From: Pseudomonas vranovensis DSM 16006
GTDB taxonomy: Bacteria > Pseudomonadota > Gammaproteobacteria > Pseudomonadales > Pseudomonadaceae
Assembly (NCBI RefSeq): GCF_000425805.1
Contig: NZ_KE384456.1
Coordinates: forward strand, 201,423 to 265,422
DNA length: 64,000 nt
Direction of reading: 5' to 3'
Below the pieces are notes generated by a model that was given only the letters and a program-made list of their open reading frames with translations, was not told the origin of the DNA and ran no database searches. Shown here one piece after another: positions 7,829-15,991 of this stretch (the first letter of the stretch is position 1; each line of letters opens with the position of its first letter). Made by a program: the position numbers and the translations under genes.

Positions 7829-9094
7829 TCAGCCGTACCGCTTGCGCGCTTCGATCGCCAACCCGCTACCAATACTGCCAAAGATGTTGCCCTCGACGTG
7901 CCGGGCCTTGGGCAGCATCGCCGCCACGCTCTGGCGCAACGCCGGAATACCGCTCGAACCACCGGTGAAGAACACCGTATCCACCTGCTCGACACCCACC
8001 CCGGCCTTGGCCAGCAGTTCGCTGACGCTGCCGCGCACACGTTCGAGCAGGCTGTCGATGGAGGCCTCGAACAACGCCCGGGTCAATTCCACGCTCAGGC
8101 CCGGCTCGACGCGCTTGAGGTCGACCAGGCGGCTGTCGGTGTGGGTGAGCTCGATCTTGGTCTCTTCCACTTCCATCGCCAACCAGTGCCCGGCGCGCTG
8201 TTCGATCAGCTTGAACAGGCGGTCGATGCCATTGGTGTCTTCGATGTCGTAGCGCATGCTGCCCAGGGCCAGCTGGGACTTTTGCGAGTACACCGAGTTG
8301 ATGGTATGCCAGGTCGCCAGGTTCATGTGGTGGCTGGTCGGCATGAAGGCGCCGCTTTTCATCCGGCTGCCATAGCCGAACATCGGCATGACGCCCTGCA
8401 GGCTCAGTTGTTTGTCGAAGTCGGTACCGCCGATGTGTACACCACCGGTGGCGAGGATGTCTTCATGGCGGTCGTCGAGCATGTGCCGCTCAGGTGCCAG
8501 GCGCACCAGGGAGAAGTCCGAGGTACCCCCGCCGATGTCGACGATCAGCACCAGTTCCTCGCCCTGGATGTTCGACTCGTAGTCGAAGGCCGCGGCAATC
8601 GGCTCGTACTGGAAGGAGACTTCCTTGAAACCGATCTTCTTCGCCACCTCTGCCAGCGTGTCTTCGGCTTCCTGGTCGGCGGCCTGGTCGTCATCGACAA
8701 AGTGTACCGGACGGCCCAGCACCACTTCATCGAACGCGCGGCCGGCGTTGGCTTCGGCGCGCTTTTTCAGCTCGCCGATAAACATGCCCAACAGGTCCTT
8801 GAACGGCAGGGCGGTGCCCAGCACGCTGGTGTCGTGCTTGATCAGCTTGGAGCCCAGCAGGCTCTTGAGCGAGCGCATCAGCCGGCCTTCGTAGCCTTCG
8901 AGGTATTCGTGCAGGGCGAGGCGGCCGTACACCGGGCGGCGCTCCTCGATGTTGAAGAACACCACCGACGGCAGGGTGATCTTGCCGTCTTCCAGGGCGA
9001 TCAACGACTCGATGCCGGGGCGATGCCAGCCGACGGTGGAGTTGGAGGTGCCGAAGTCGATGCCGCAGGCACGGGCCGGGGATGCGTCACTCAT
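7829..9094 (-). CDS. yegD: Hsp70 family protein, YegD-like
   Basis: 421-residue Hsp70-like ATPase. It keeps the nucleotide-binding signatures: phosphate-1 GIDFGTSNSTVGW at the N-terminus, LIVDIGGGTSDFSLV (phosphate-2) and VDTVFFTGGSSGIPALRQ (adenosine loop). It ends soon after the ATPase domain, with no substrate-binding domain or EEVD tail, as in E. coli YegD, for which no clear client is known. It is divergent from cbpA (162-bp gap), so Hsp70-like and J-domain proteins sit head to head. The start at 9094 leaves the phosphate-1 loop at residue 11, normal for the family. Confidence 0.88.
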   Translation of the reverse strand: MSDASPARACGIDFGTSNSTVGWHRPGIESLIALEDGKITLPSVVFFNIEERRPVYGRLALHEYLEGYEGRLMRSLKSLLGSKLIKHDTSVLGTALPFKDLLGMFIGELKKRAEANAGRAFDEVVLGRPVHFVDDDQAADQEAEDTLAEVAKKIGFKEVSFQYEPIAAAFDYESNIQGEELVLIVDIGGGTSDFSLVRLAPERHMLDDRHEDILATGGVHIGGTDFDKQLSLQGVMPMFGYGSRMKSGAFMPTSHHMNLATWHTINSVYSQKSQLALGSMRYDIEDTNGIDRLFKLIEQRAGHWLAMEVEETKIELTHTDSRLVDLKRVEPGLSVELTRALFEASIDSLLERVRGSVSELLAKAGVGVEQVDTVFFTGGSSGIPALRQSVAAMLPKARHVEGNIFGSIGSGLAIEARKRYG

Positions 9095-9256
9095 GGGATG
9101 TACTGTCCGGGGGAAAAACGGCCGCGCAGTTTATGCCAGTTGTCAGCAGAATCAAGACCGAATATCTGCTTTGCATCAAACCCAGGGACGCCTTGTAAAG
9201 GCTATGCTTGACCCCCATCTACAGCAGCATCAAATTTACTCATGGTGGTTCCTTAG

Positions 9257-10210
9257 ATGGACTTCAAAGACTACTACAAGATACTTGGCGTAGAGCCCAC
9301 GGCGGACGACAAGGCGATCAAGACCGCCTACCGCAAGCTTGCGCGCAAGTATCACCCCGACGTCAGCAAAGAGCGTGACGCCGAAGAAAAATTCAAGGAG
9401 GCCAACGAGGCCTACGAGGCCTTGAGCAGCCCGGAAAAACGCGCCGAATACGACGAACTGCGTAAATATGGCCAGCATGGCCGGCCGTTCCAGGGCCCGC
9501 CTGGCTGGGAAAGTCGCAGCAGCGGCGGGTTTGAGGGCGGTGATTTTTCCGATTTCTTCAGCTCGATCTTTGGCGCTCGCAGTGGTAATGGCAACGGCAA
9601 TCCCTTTGGCCGCGGCCAGCAACGCAGCACCGGTCGGCGAGGGCAGGATGTGGAAATGGAACTGGCGATTTTCCTCGAGGAAACCCTGTCCACCGAGTCG
9701 AAACAGATCAGCTTCCAGGTGCCGCAGTACAACGGCAGCGGCCAGCGCACCGGCTTCACCACCAAGACCCTGAACGTGAAGATTCCAGCCGGCGTCAGCG
9801 ATGGCGAGAAGATCCGCCTCAAGGGCCAGGGCGCACCGGGGATTGGCGGCGGCGCCAACGGTGACCTGTTCCTGACCATTCGCATGGCACCGCACCCGCT
9901 GTTCGATGTCGAAGGTCATGATCTGATCATCACCGTGCCCCTGGCGCCATGGGAAGCTGCCCTGGGTACCAAGGTGGCGGTGCCGACCCTGACCGGCAAG
10001 ATCAACCTGACCATTCGCCCAGACAGCCAGAGCGGTCAACGCCTGCGGGTCAAGGGCATGGGCCTGGCCAACAAGCAGGGCCAGCGCGGTGACCTGTATG
10101 CGCAGCTGAAGGTGGTGATGCCGAGCCACAACGACGATGCGACGCGCGAGTTGTGGAGCAAGCTGGCAGAGAAGGCGGCGTTCAATCCGAGGACACAATG
10201 GAGTAGCTGA
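9257..10210 (+). CDS. cbpA: Curved DNA-binding protein CbpA (DnaJ-type co-chaperone)
   Basis: 317-residue class II J-domain protein. The J domain covers residues 1-70 with HPD at 33-35 (KYHPDV). A Gly/Phe-rich linker follows (about 75-130, SSGGFEGGDFSDFFSSIFG). Two C-terminal beta domains begin at about 135 (GQDVEMELAIFLEE); there is no zinc-finger CxxCxGxG repeat, as expected for CbpA. CbpA works with DnaK and also binds curved DNA in the nucleoid in stationary phase. cbpM starts 2 bp after its stop codon, so the two are cotranscribed. Confidence 0.93.
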   Translation: MDFKDYYKILGVEPTADDKAIKTAYRKLARKYHPDVSKERDAEEKFKEANEAYEALSSPEKRAEYDELRKYGQHGRPFQGPPGWESRSSGGFEGGDFSDFFSSIFGARSGNGNGNPFGRGQQRSTGRRGQDVEMELAIFLEETLSTESKQISFQVPQYNGSGQRTGFTTKTLNVKIPAGVSDGEKIRLKGQGAPGIGGGANGDLFLTIRMAPHPLFDVEGHDLIITVPLAPWEAALGTKVAVPTLTGKINLTIRPDSQSGQRLRVKGMGLANKQGQRGDLYAQLKVVMPSHNDDATRELWSKLAEKAAFNPRTQWSS

Positions 10211-10212
10211 TC

Positions 10213-10518
10213 ATGAGCAGTACCCTGGTCGTTCAACTGGACATGCAGACCCTGTGCCGGGAAGCCGATCTACCGGCGGCCTACGTGATCGAAATCGTCG
10301 AACATGGCATTGTCGAACCTTCTGGGCGAACGCCGGAAGAGTGGCTGTTTGACGATCAGGCCGCGGTGCTGGCCAAGCGCGCCGCCAAGCTGCAGCGTGA
10401 CCTTGAGCTGGAGTGGGAAGGGGTGGCGCTGGCGCTGGAACTGCTGGAGGAAGTGCAGCAGTTGCGTAGCGAGAACTCAATGCTCAAGCAGCGCTTGGGC
10501 AGGTTCTTGCAGGGGTAA
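10213..10518 (+). CDS. cbpM: Chaperone modulator CbpM
   Basis: 101-residue protein of the MerR-like CbpM family. The N-terminal half (LDMQTLCREADLPAAYVIEIVEHGIVEP) is the MerR-type helical fold; the C-terminal half is a long helix ending LEEVQQLRSENSMLKQRL, a likely coiled coil. CbpM binds the J domain of CbpA and blocks its co-chaperone and DNA-binding activity. The gene is 2 bp downstream of cbpA, the standard arrangement. Confidence 0.92.
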   Translation: MSSTLVVQLDMQTLCREADLPAAYVIEIVEHGIVEPSGRTPEEWLFDDQAAVLAKRAAKLQRDLELEWEGVALALELLEEVQQLRSENSMLKQRLGRFLQG

Positions 10519-10530
10519 AGCCGATCGTTC

Positions 10531-10628
10531 GTAGCTGCTGCCGCAGGCTGCGATCGACTGCGTAGCAGTCGCCATATTGGTGTGTACGACCGTTTTGCGG
10601 CCGATCGCAGCCTGGCGGCAGCGGCTAC
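10531..10628. repeat. REP-type inverted repeat, family B
   Basis: Two arms, GTAGCTGCTGCCGCAGGCTG (from 10531) and its near complement ending GGCGGCAGCGGCTAC (to 10628), enclose a smaller hairpin GACTGCGTAGCAGTC. The right arm covers the stop region of the converging GNAT gene. The same family recurs at 22435-22513 and 53027-53118. Confidence 0.75.
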
Positions 10629-11146
10629 AGCAATTTGAAATACAGGGCCGTCGCCCGATACATCCCGTCCGGCCCACAGGCATACTGCGGAATCTCGCCT
10701 GCCTTGCTATACCCCAGCGTCCGATAGAAGCCCTCTGCGCCTGACCCTGCCTCGGTATCCAGGTACAACAGCCCCCGCTGTTGCTGGCGTGCCGCAGCCT
10801 CCAGTGCCTGCATCAACTGCTGCCCCAGCCCGTGCTGGCGCACTTCGCTATGCACCAGCAGCTTCTGCACTTCAGCCCGGTTCAAACCATTGGGCTTCTG
10901 GCACAACCCCAGCTGCACACTGCCCAGTACTTGCTTGTCCTTGCTCACTACCCACAGCATCAGCTCACCGCTGGCCACGCGCTGCTTGACCTCGTCGAAG
11001 TAGCTGTTGGCCTGCTGTGTATCGATACCTTCCATGAAACCGACCGAGGCGCCGTGGCGCACGGCATCGATCAACAACGCCACCAGGCCGTCACGGTAGT
11101 GGGCAAAGCTTTCGTGAGTCACGCGGTTGAGTTGCGCAGCATTCAT
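10625..11146 (-). CDS. GNAT family N-acetyltransferase
   Basis: 173-residue GNAT enzyme, predicted to move the acetyl group of acetyl-CoA onto an unknown amine. The central beta-strands MLWVVSKDKQVLGSVQL and the motif A region VQKLLVHSEVRQHGLGQQLMQALEAAA (QHGLGQ being the CoA pyrophosphate loop) are clear; motif B is GFYRTLGYSKAGEIPQYA. It starts 6 bp after the stop of the upstream GNAT gene, so the two form a pair at the 3' end of the urt gene group. Substrate cannot be inferred. Confidence 0.85.
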   Translation of the reverse strand: MNAAQLNRVTHESFAHYRDGLVALLIDAVRHGASVGFMEGIDTQQANSYFDEVKQRVASGELMLWVVSKDKQVLGSVQLGLCQKPNGLNRAEVQKLLVHSEVRQHGLGQQLMQALEAAARQQQRGLLYLDTEAGSGAEGFYRTLGYSKAGEIPQYACGPDGMYRATALYFKLL

Positions 11147-11152
11147 CGGGCA

Positions 11153-11680
11153 TCACTCCGTCGAGCGTGGGGGCATACCGGGGTTGAGGATCAGTTGCAT
11201 GAAGGTCAGGTCAAGCCAGCGGCCGAACTTCACGCCAACCTGGGGCATTTGCCCGTTGAGCGTGAAGCCCAGGCGTTCATGCAGGCGGATCGAGGCGGTG
11301 TTGCCGCTTTCGATGGCGGCGACCATCACATGCTTGTGGCAGGCTCGGGCACGCTCGATCAGGGCCTGCATCAGCATAGGTCCCAGGCCGTTGCCGCGTT
11401 GGTCGCTGCGGATGTACACCGAGTGCTCGATGGTATGACGAAAGCCTTCAAACGGCCGCCAGTCACCGAAAGAGGCGTAGCCCAGCACGTCGCCGCTATC
11501 GTCCACCGCCACCAGGATCGGGTAGCGCTGGGCCTCGCGGGCATCGAACCAGGCCTGGCGGTTGGCCAGGTCCACGGGTTGTTCATTCCAGATCGCCGTG
11601 GTGTTGAGCACGGCGTCGTTGTAAATGTCGCGAATGCCCGGCAGGTCGGCAGTTACGGCATCACGCAGCAGGTAGGTCAT
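11153..11680 (-). CDS. GNAT acetyltransferase, phosphinothricin/methionine sulfoximine type
   Basis: 175-residue GNAT enzyme of the phosphinothricin acetyltransferase-like branch. Key segments: IRDIYNDAVLNTTAIWNEQPVDLANRQAWF near the N-terminus (typical of this branch), EHSVYIRSDQRGNGLGPMLMQALIERA with the acetyl-CoA loop RGNGLG, and ESGNTASIRLHERLGF. Characterised relatives acetylate methionine sulfoximine/sulfone, and in P. aeruginosa such a gene lies among urease genes. It is 36 bp downstream of urtE on the same strand and may belong to the same nitrogen-controlled transcript. The exact substrate is inference. Confidence 0.83.
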   Translation of the reverse strand: MTYLLRDAVTADLPGIRDIYNDAVLNTTAIWNEQPVDLANRQAWFDAREAQRYPILVAVDDSGDVLGYASFGDWRPFEGFRHTIEHSVYIRSDQRGNGLGPMLMQALIERARACHKHVMVAAIESGNTASIRLHERLGFTLNGQMPQVGVKFGRWLDLTFMQLILNPGMPPRSTE

Positions 11681-11716
11681 GGCAGCTTCTCGAACAGGTA
11701 GGCAGTGGCGCTCAGG

Positions 11717-12415
11717 TTAAATGGTTACCAGACCGCGCACACCTTCGGCCTCCATGTTTTCACCGCGTCCGGCCTGAACGATCTCGCCCCGGGACATCAC
11801 CAGGTACTGGTCGGCAAGTTCGGCGGCAAAGTCGTAGAACTGCTCCACCAGCAGGATGGCCATATCGCCGCGGGCGGCCAGCGTGGTGATCACGGCGCCG
11901 ATTTCCTTGATCACGGATGGCTGGATGCCCTCGGTCGGTTCATCGAGGATCAGCAGGCGTGGCTGGCTTGCCAGCGCGCGGCCGATGGCCAGTTGCTGTT
12001 GCTGGCCGCCGGAAAGATCACCGCCGCGGCGGTGCTTCATTTGCAGCAGCACCGGGAAGAGCTCGTAGATGAACGGCGGCACGCTTTTGGCCTGGCTGGC
12101 GCTGAAGCGGGAGAGGCCCATCAACAGGTTTTCCTCGACACTCAGGCGCGGGAAGATTTCCCGGCCCTGGGGCACGTAGGCAATACCGGCCTGTACCCGT
12201 TGATGCGGCTTGAATGCGGTGATCGGCTGGCCCTCCCAGAGTACGCTGCCTTCGCGGGTAGGCAGCAGGCCCATCAGGCAGCGCAGCAGGGTGGTCTTGC
12301 CGACGCCGTTGCGGCCGAGCAGGCAGGTGACTTCACCGACCTTGGCCTCGAAGGAGAGGCCACGCAGGATATGGCTGCCGCCGTAGTATTGGTGCAGGGA
12401 GTCGATTTTCAGCAT
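11717..12415 (-). CDS. urtE: Urea ABC transporter ATP-binding protein UrtE
   Basis: 232-residue ABC ATPase of the LivF type. Walker A is GRNGVGKTTLL, the ABC signature LSGGQQQQLAIGRAL and Walker B LLILDEPTEGIQPS (the EGIQPS ending is usual in UrtE). It energises urea import together with UrtD. Start at 12415 gives MLKIDSLHQYYGGSHIL, the normal N-terminus; an earlier in-frame start would add 11 residues with no family match. It is the last urt gene, 49 bp after urtD. Confidence 0.95.
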   Translation of the reverse strand: MLKIDSLHQYYGGSHILRGLSFEAKVGEVTCLLGRNGVGKTTLLRCLMGLLPTREGSVLWEGQPITAFKPHQRVQAGIAYVPQGREIFPRLSVEENLLMGLSRFSASQAKSVPPFIYELFPVLLQMKHRRGGDLSGGQQQQLAIGRALASQPRLLILDEPTEGIQPSVIKEIGAVITTLAARGDMAILLVEQFYDFAAELADQYLVMSRGEIVQAGRGENMEAEGVRGLVTI

Positions 12416-12464
12416 GGTTTTTATCCTTGGTTGGCAATCGCGGGGCAAGTCGAGACGTCAAAAG

Positions 12465-13325
12465 TCACCGTCCGAGATAAACCTCGATCACCCGGTCGTC
12501 GGCCTGCACCTGCTCAAGCGATCCCTCGGCCAGCACACTGCCCTGGTGCAACACAGTGACGTGGTCGGCGATGCTGCCGACAAAGCCCATGTCATGCTCC
12601 ACCACCATCAGCGAGTGCTTGCCCGCCAGCCCCTTGAACAACTCGGCGGTAAACTCGGTCTCGGCGTCGGTCATACCGGCCACCGGCTCGTCGAGCAGCA
12701 ACAGTTGCGGGTCCTGCATCAACAGCATGCCGATCTCCAGGAACTGCTTCTGGCCGTGGGACAGCAACCCGGCCGGGCGCTGGGCCGAGGTTGTCAGGCG
12801 AATGGTGTGCAGGACTTCGTCGATGCGGTCGCGCTGTTCGCCGTTCAGGCGCGCTACCAGGCTGGCCAGCACCGACTTGTCGGCCTTCTGTGCCAGCTCC
12901 AGGTTCTCGTAAACACTCAATGCCTCGAACACCGTGGGCTTCTGGAATTTTCGCCCGATGCCGGCCTGGGCGATCTGCACCTCGCTCATGCGGGTCAGGT
13001 CCAGGGTGTCGCCGAACCAGGCCTTGCCTGTGATGGGGCGGGCCTTGCCGGTGATCACGTCCATCAGGGTGGTCTTGCCGGCACCATTGGGGCCGATGAT
13101 GCAGCGCAACTCGCCGACGCCGATGTACAGGTTCAGGGCATTCAGGGCCTTGAAACCGTCGAAGCTGACGCTGATGTCCTCAAGGGTCAGCACGGTGCCG
13201 TGGCGCACATCCAGCCCCTGGCCGCGGGCCTGGCCCAGGCCGATGGCGTCGCGGCCGCTGCCGCCATCAAGGATCGGTTCGAGCATGAATTCCGGGTGTA
13301 CCGGTGGCAGTGGTATGGCGCTCAT
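12465..13325 (-). CDS. urtD: Urea ABC transporter ATP-binding protein UrtD
   Basis: 286-residue ABC ATPase of the LivG type. Walker A GPNGAGKTTLM, signature LSHGQKQFLEIG (the family form lacking the usual SGG) and Walker B LLLLDEPVAGMT are present. About 45 residues precede the ABC domain, as in other Pseudomonas UrtD proteins. Its start overlaps the urtC stop by 4 bp, consistent with translational coupling. Confidence 0.95.
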   Translation of the reverse strand: MSAIPLPPVHPEFMLEPILDGGSGRDAIGLGQARGQGLDVRHGTVLTLEDISVSFDGFKALNALNLYIGVGELRCIIGPNGAGKTTLMDVITGKARPITGKAWFGDTLDLTRMSEVQIAQAGIGRKFQKPTVFEALSVYENLELAQKADKSVLASLVARLNGEQRDRIDEVLHTIRLTTSAQRPAGLLSHGQKQFLEIGMLLMQDPQLLLLDEPVAGMTDAETEFTAELFKGLAGKHSLMVVEHDMGFVGSIADHVTVLHQGSVLAEGSLEQVQADDRVIEVYLGR

Positions 13326-14401
13326 TGTTCACCCCTTTTCTTCAACAGACCGACCACGCCCTTGGGCAGGTACAGGGTCACCAGAATGAACAGCGCTCCC
13401 AGGCAGAACAGCCAGTATTCGGGAAAGGCTACGGTGAACCAGCTCTTCATGCCGTTGACCAGGCCTGCGCCGAGCAGCGGGCCGATCAGTGTGCCGCGTC
13501 CACCCAGGGCTACCCACACGGCGGCTTCGATGGAGTTGGTCGGCGACATTTCACTGGGGTTGATGATGCCCACCTGCGGCACATACAGCGCCCCGGCCAG
13601 GCCGCAGAGCACGGCGCTCAGTACCCACACGAACAGCTTGAAGCCGCGTGGGTCGTAGCCACAGAACATCAGGCGGCTCTCGGCATCGCGCAGGGCAGTC
13701 AGCACTCGGCCGAACTTGCTGCGGGCCAGGCGCCAGCCCAGGTACAGGCTGGCCAGCAACAATGCCACGGTAAGCAGGAACAACACCGCCCGGGTGCTTT
13801 GTGCGGTGATTTCGAAGCCCAGGATGCTGCGAAAGTTGGTAAAGCCGTTGTTGCCGCCGAAGCCGGTTTCGTTGCGAAAGAACAGCAACATGCCAGCGAA
13901 GGTCAGGGCCTGGGTCATGATCGAGAAGTACACGCCCTTGATGCGTGAACGAAAGGCGAAAAAGCCGAACACCAGCGCCAGCAGTCCCGGCGCCAGCACC
14001 ACCAGGCACAGGGCCCAGGCAAAGTGCTGGGTGCCGGCCCAGTACCAGGGCAGTTCGGTCCACGACAGGAAGGTCATGAAGGCGGGCAAGCCATCGCCGG
14101 CGGCTTCGCGCATCAGGTACATGCCCATGGCATAACCGCCCAGCGCAAAGAACAGGCCATGGCCCAGCGACAGCAGCCCGGCATAGCCCCAGACCAGGTC
14201 CAGTGCCAGGGCAACAATGGCATAGCAAAGGATCTTGCCGACCAGGGTCAGGGTATAGGCCGAGACCTGCAGGCCGTGGCCGTCGGGCAACAGCGACAGC
14301 AGCGGCAGGGCCAGCAGCACCAGCAGGGCAGCGGCGCCGACGGCCAGCGTCCAGCGCGGGCCGACCTTCTGGGTGGCGGTAACAAGCAGAGGCTGGTTCA
14401 T
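13322..14401 (-). CDS. urtC: Urea ABC transporter permease UrtC
   Basis: 359-residue inner-membrane permease of the LivM type with about nine to ten hydrophobic helices. Conserved segments are LDLVWGYAGLLSLGHGLFFALGGYAMGMYLM and the late GALYVPQVGIINPSEMSPTNSIEAAVWVALGGRGTLIGP, which is diagnostic for UrtC. It pairs with UrtB to form the urea channel of the transporter. The start overlaps the urtB stop by one base. Confidence 0.95.
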   Translation of the reverse strand: MNQPLLVTATQKVGPRWTLAVGAAALLVLLALPLLSLLPDGHGLQVSAYTLTLVGKILCYAIVALALDLVWGYAGLLSLGHGLFFALGGYAMGMYLMREAAGDGLPAFMTFLSWTELPWYWAGTQHFAWALCLVVLAPGLLALVFGFFAFRSRIKGVYFSIMTQALTFAGMLLFFRNETGFGGNNGFTNFRSILGFEITAQSTRAVLFLLTVALLLASLYLGWRLARSKFGRVLTALRDAESRLMFCGYDPRGFKLFVWVLSAVLCGLAGALYVPQVGIINPSEMSPTNSIEAAVWVALGGRGTLIGPLLGAGLVNGMKSWFTVAFPEYWLFCLGALFILVTLYLPKGVVGLLKKRGEQ

Positions 14402-15900
14402 CAGTCGATTACCCGTCCCTTGAGCGCAAAGAGGCCTTGCGGGCGCTTCTGGATGAACAGAATGATCAGCGCAAGGATGAGGATCTTGCCGAGTACCGCA
14501 CCGATCTGCGGCTCCAGCAGTTTGTTGGCGATGCCCAGGCCGAAGGCTGCCCAGAGGCTCCCGGCGAGTTGGCCGACACCGCCGAGCACCACCACCAGGA
14601 ACGAGTCGATGATGTAGCTCTGGCCGAGGTCCGGGCCGACGTTGCCGATCTGGCTCAGGGCAACCCCGCCCAGGCCTGCGATGCCCGAGCCCAGGCCAAA
14701 GGCGAGCATGTCCACGCGCCCGGTGGGTACGCCGCAGCAGGCGGCCATGTTGCGGTTCTGGGTGACGGCGCGCACGTTCAGGCCCAGGCGGGTGCGGTTG
14801 AGCAGCAGCCAGGTGAGCAGCACCACGAACAGGGCAAAGCCGATGATCACGATCCGGCTATAGGGCAGCACCAGGTTGGGCAGCACCTGGATGCCGCCGG
14901 AGAGCCAGGCCGGGTTGGCCACTTCCACGTTCTGGGCACCGAACAGCAGGCGGATGGCCTGGATCAGGATCAGGCTGATGCCCCAGGTGGCCAGCAGGGT
15001 TTCCAGCGGACGGCCGTACAGGTGGCGGATCACCGTGCGCTCCAGCAGCATGCCGACCCCGGCGCTGACCGCGAACGCTGCCGGCAGGGCTACCAGCGGA
15101 TAGAACTCGAGGGCGCCAGGTGCGTAACGCTGCATGAGGATCTGCACCCCATAGGTGGCATAGGCACCGAGCATCAGCATCTCGCCGTGGGCCATGTTGA
15201 TGACCCCCAGCAGACCGAAAGTGATTGCCAGGCCCAGGGCCGCGAGCAGCAGGATAGAACCCAGCGACAGGCCGCTGAAAGCCTGGCCAAGCAGCTCGCC
15301 CATCAGCAGCTTGCGCTTGACCTGGGCCAGGCTGGTCTCGGCGGCGGTACGCACGTTGGCATTCGCTTCTACGCCCGGTTCGAGCAGCGCCTCAAGGCGT
15401 GTGCGGGCCATGGGGTCGCCGGTTTCACCGAGCAGCCGCACCGCTGCCAGGCGTACTGCAGGATCCTCGGCAACCAGCTGCAGGTTGGCCAGGGCCAGGC
15501 CAAGTGCTGCGTGTACGGCAGCGTCCGGCTCGGAGGCGTAGCGCCGGTCGAGGAAGGCAACCTGCGCCGGTTGTGCGCTTTTCTGCAGTTGCTGGGCCGC
15601 GGCCAGGCGCACCTGGGCGTCATTGCCGAGCAGTTGATGGCTGGCCAGAGCGTTGTCGACCAGCCCGCGCAGGCGGTTGTTCAAGCGCAGCTTGCGGGTG
15701 TCGCCGGGGGCGATGCGACCTTGCTGCAGGGCGGTCAGCAGTTCAAGTCGAGCCGGGTCGGGTTGCGCCGCCCAGGCCTGGAGCAGGCGGGCCTGCTCGT
15801 TGGCCTTGGCGGCAATGAAGTAGTCGGCGTCGCTTGCCTGGGCGGCCAGGGGCAGCAGCAGGAGCAGGCCGAGGAGGAGGCGGTGGAGGGCCTTGGGCAT
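14401..15900 (-). CDS. urtB: Urea ABC transporter permease UrtB
   Basis: 499-residue permease of the LivH type. Residues 1-22 are a signal peptide (LLLGLLLLLPLAAQASDADYF), followed by a periplasmic, HEAT-like helical region to about residue 190 (ALGLALANLQLVAEDPAVRLAAVRLL), and then the membrane part with the conserved GLLGVINMAHGEMLMLGAYATY and GLGSGIAGLGGVALSQIGNVGPDLGQSYIIDSF. This N-terminal extension is normal for UrtB and absent from amino-acid LivH. A REP hairpin fills the gap to urtA. Confidence 0.94.
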   Translation of the reverse strand: MPKALHRLLLGLLLLLPLAAQASDADYFIAAKANEQARLLQAWAAQPDPARLELLTALQQGRIAPGDTRKLRLNNRLRGLVDNALASHQLLGNDAQVRLAAAQQLQKSAQPAQVAFLDRRYASEPDAAVHAALGLALANLQLVAEDPAVRLAAVRLLGETGDPMARTRLEALLEPGVEANANVRTAAETSLAQVKRKLLMGELLGQAFSGLSLGSILLLAALGLAITFGLLGVINMAHGEMLMLGAYATYGVQILMQRYAPGALEFYPLVALPAAFAVSAGVGMLLERTVIRHLYGRPLETLLATWGISLILIQAIRLLFGAQNVEVANPAWLSGGIQVLPNLVLPYSRIVIIGFALFVVLLTWLLLNRTRLGLNVRAVTQNRNMAACCGVPTGRVDMLAFGLGSGIAGLGGVALSQIGNVGPDLGQSYIIDSFLVVVLGGVGQLAGSLWAAFGLGIANKLLEPQIGAVLGKILILALIILFIQKRPQGLFALKGRVID

Positions 15901-15934
15901 AGCGCAGTTCCGTCGCGATTGATTGATGGGGCCT

Positions 15935-15988
15935 CTTCGCGGGGCAAGCCCGCGCCTACACCGGTAGGAGTGAGCTTGCCCCGCGAAG
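15935..15988. repeat. REP element inside the urtA-urtB gap
   Basis: The inverted repeat CTTCGCGGGGCAAGC ... GCTTGCCCCGCGAAG lies directly behind the urtA stop codon (15992-15994) and before urtB. Such hairpins can protect the upstream message and lower downstream expression; this would favour high UrtA relative to the membrane parts. That role is inference. Confidence 0.75.
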
Positions 15989-15991
15989 ACC

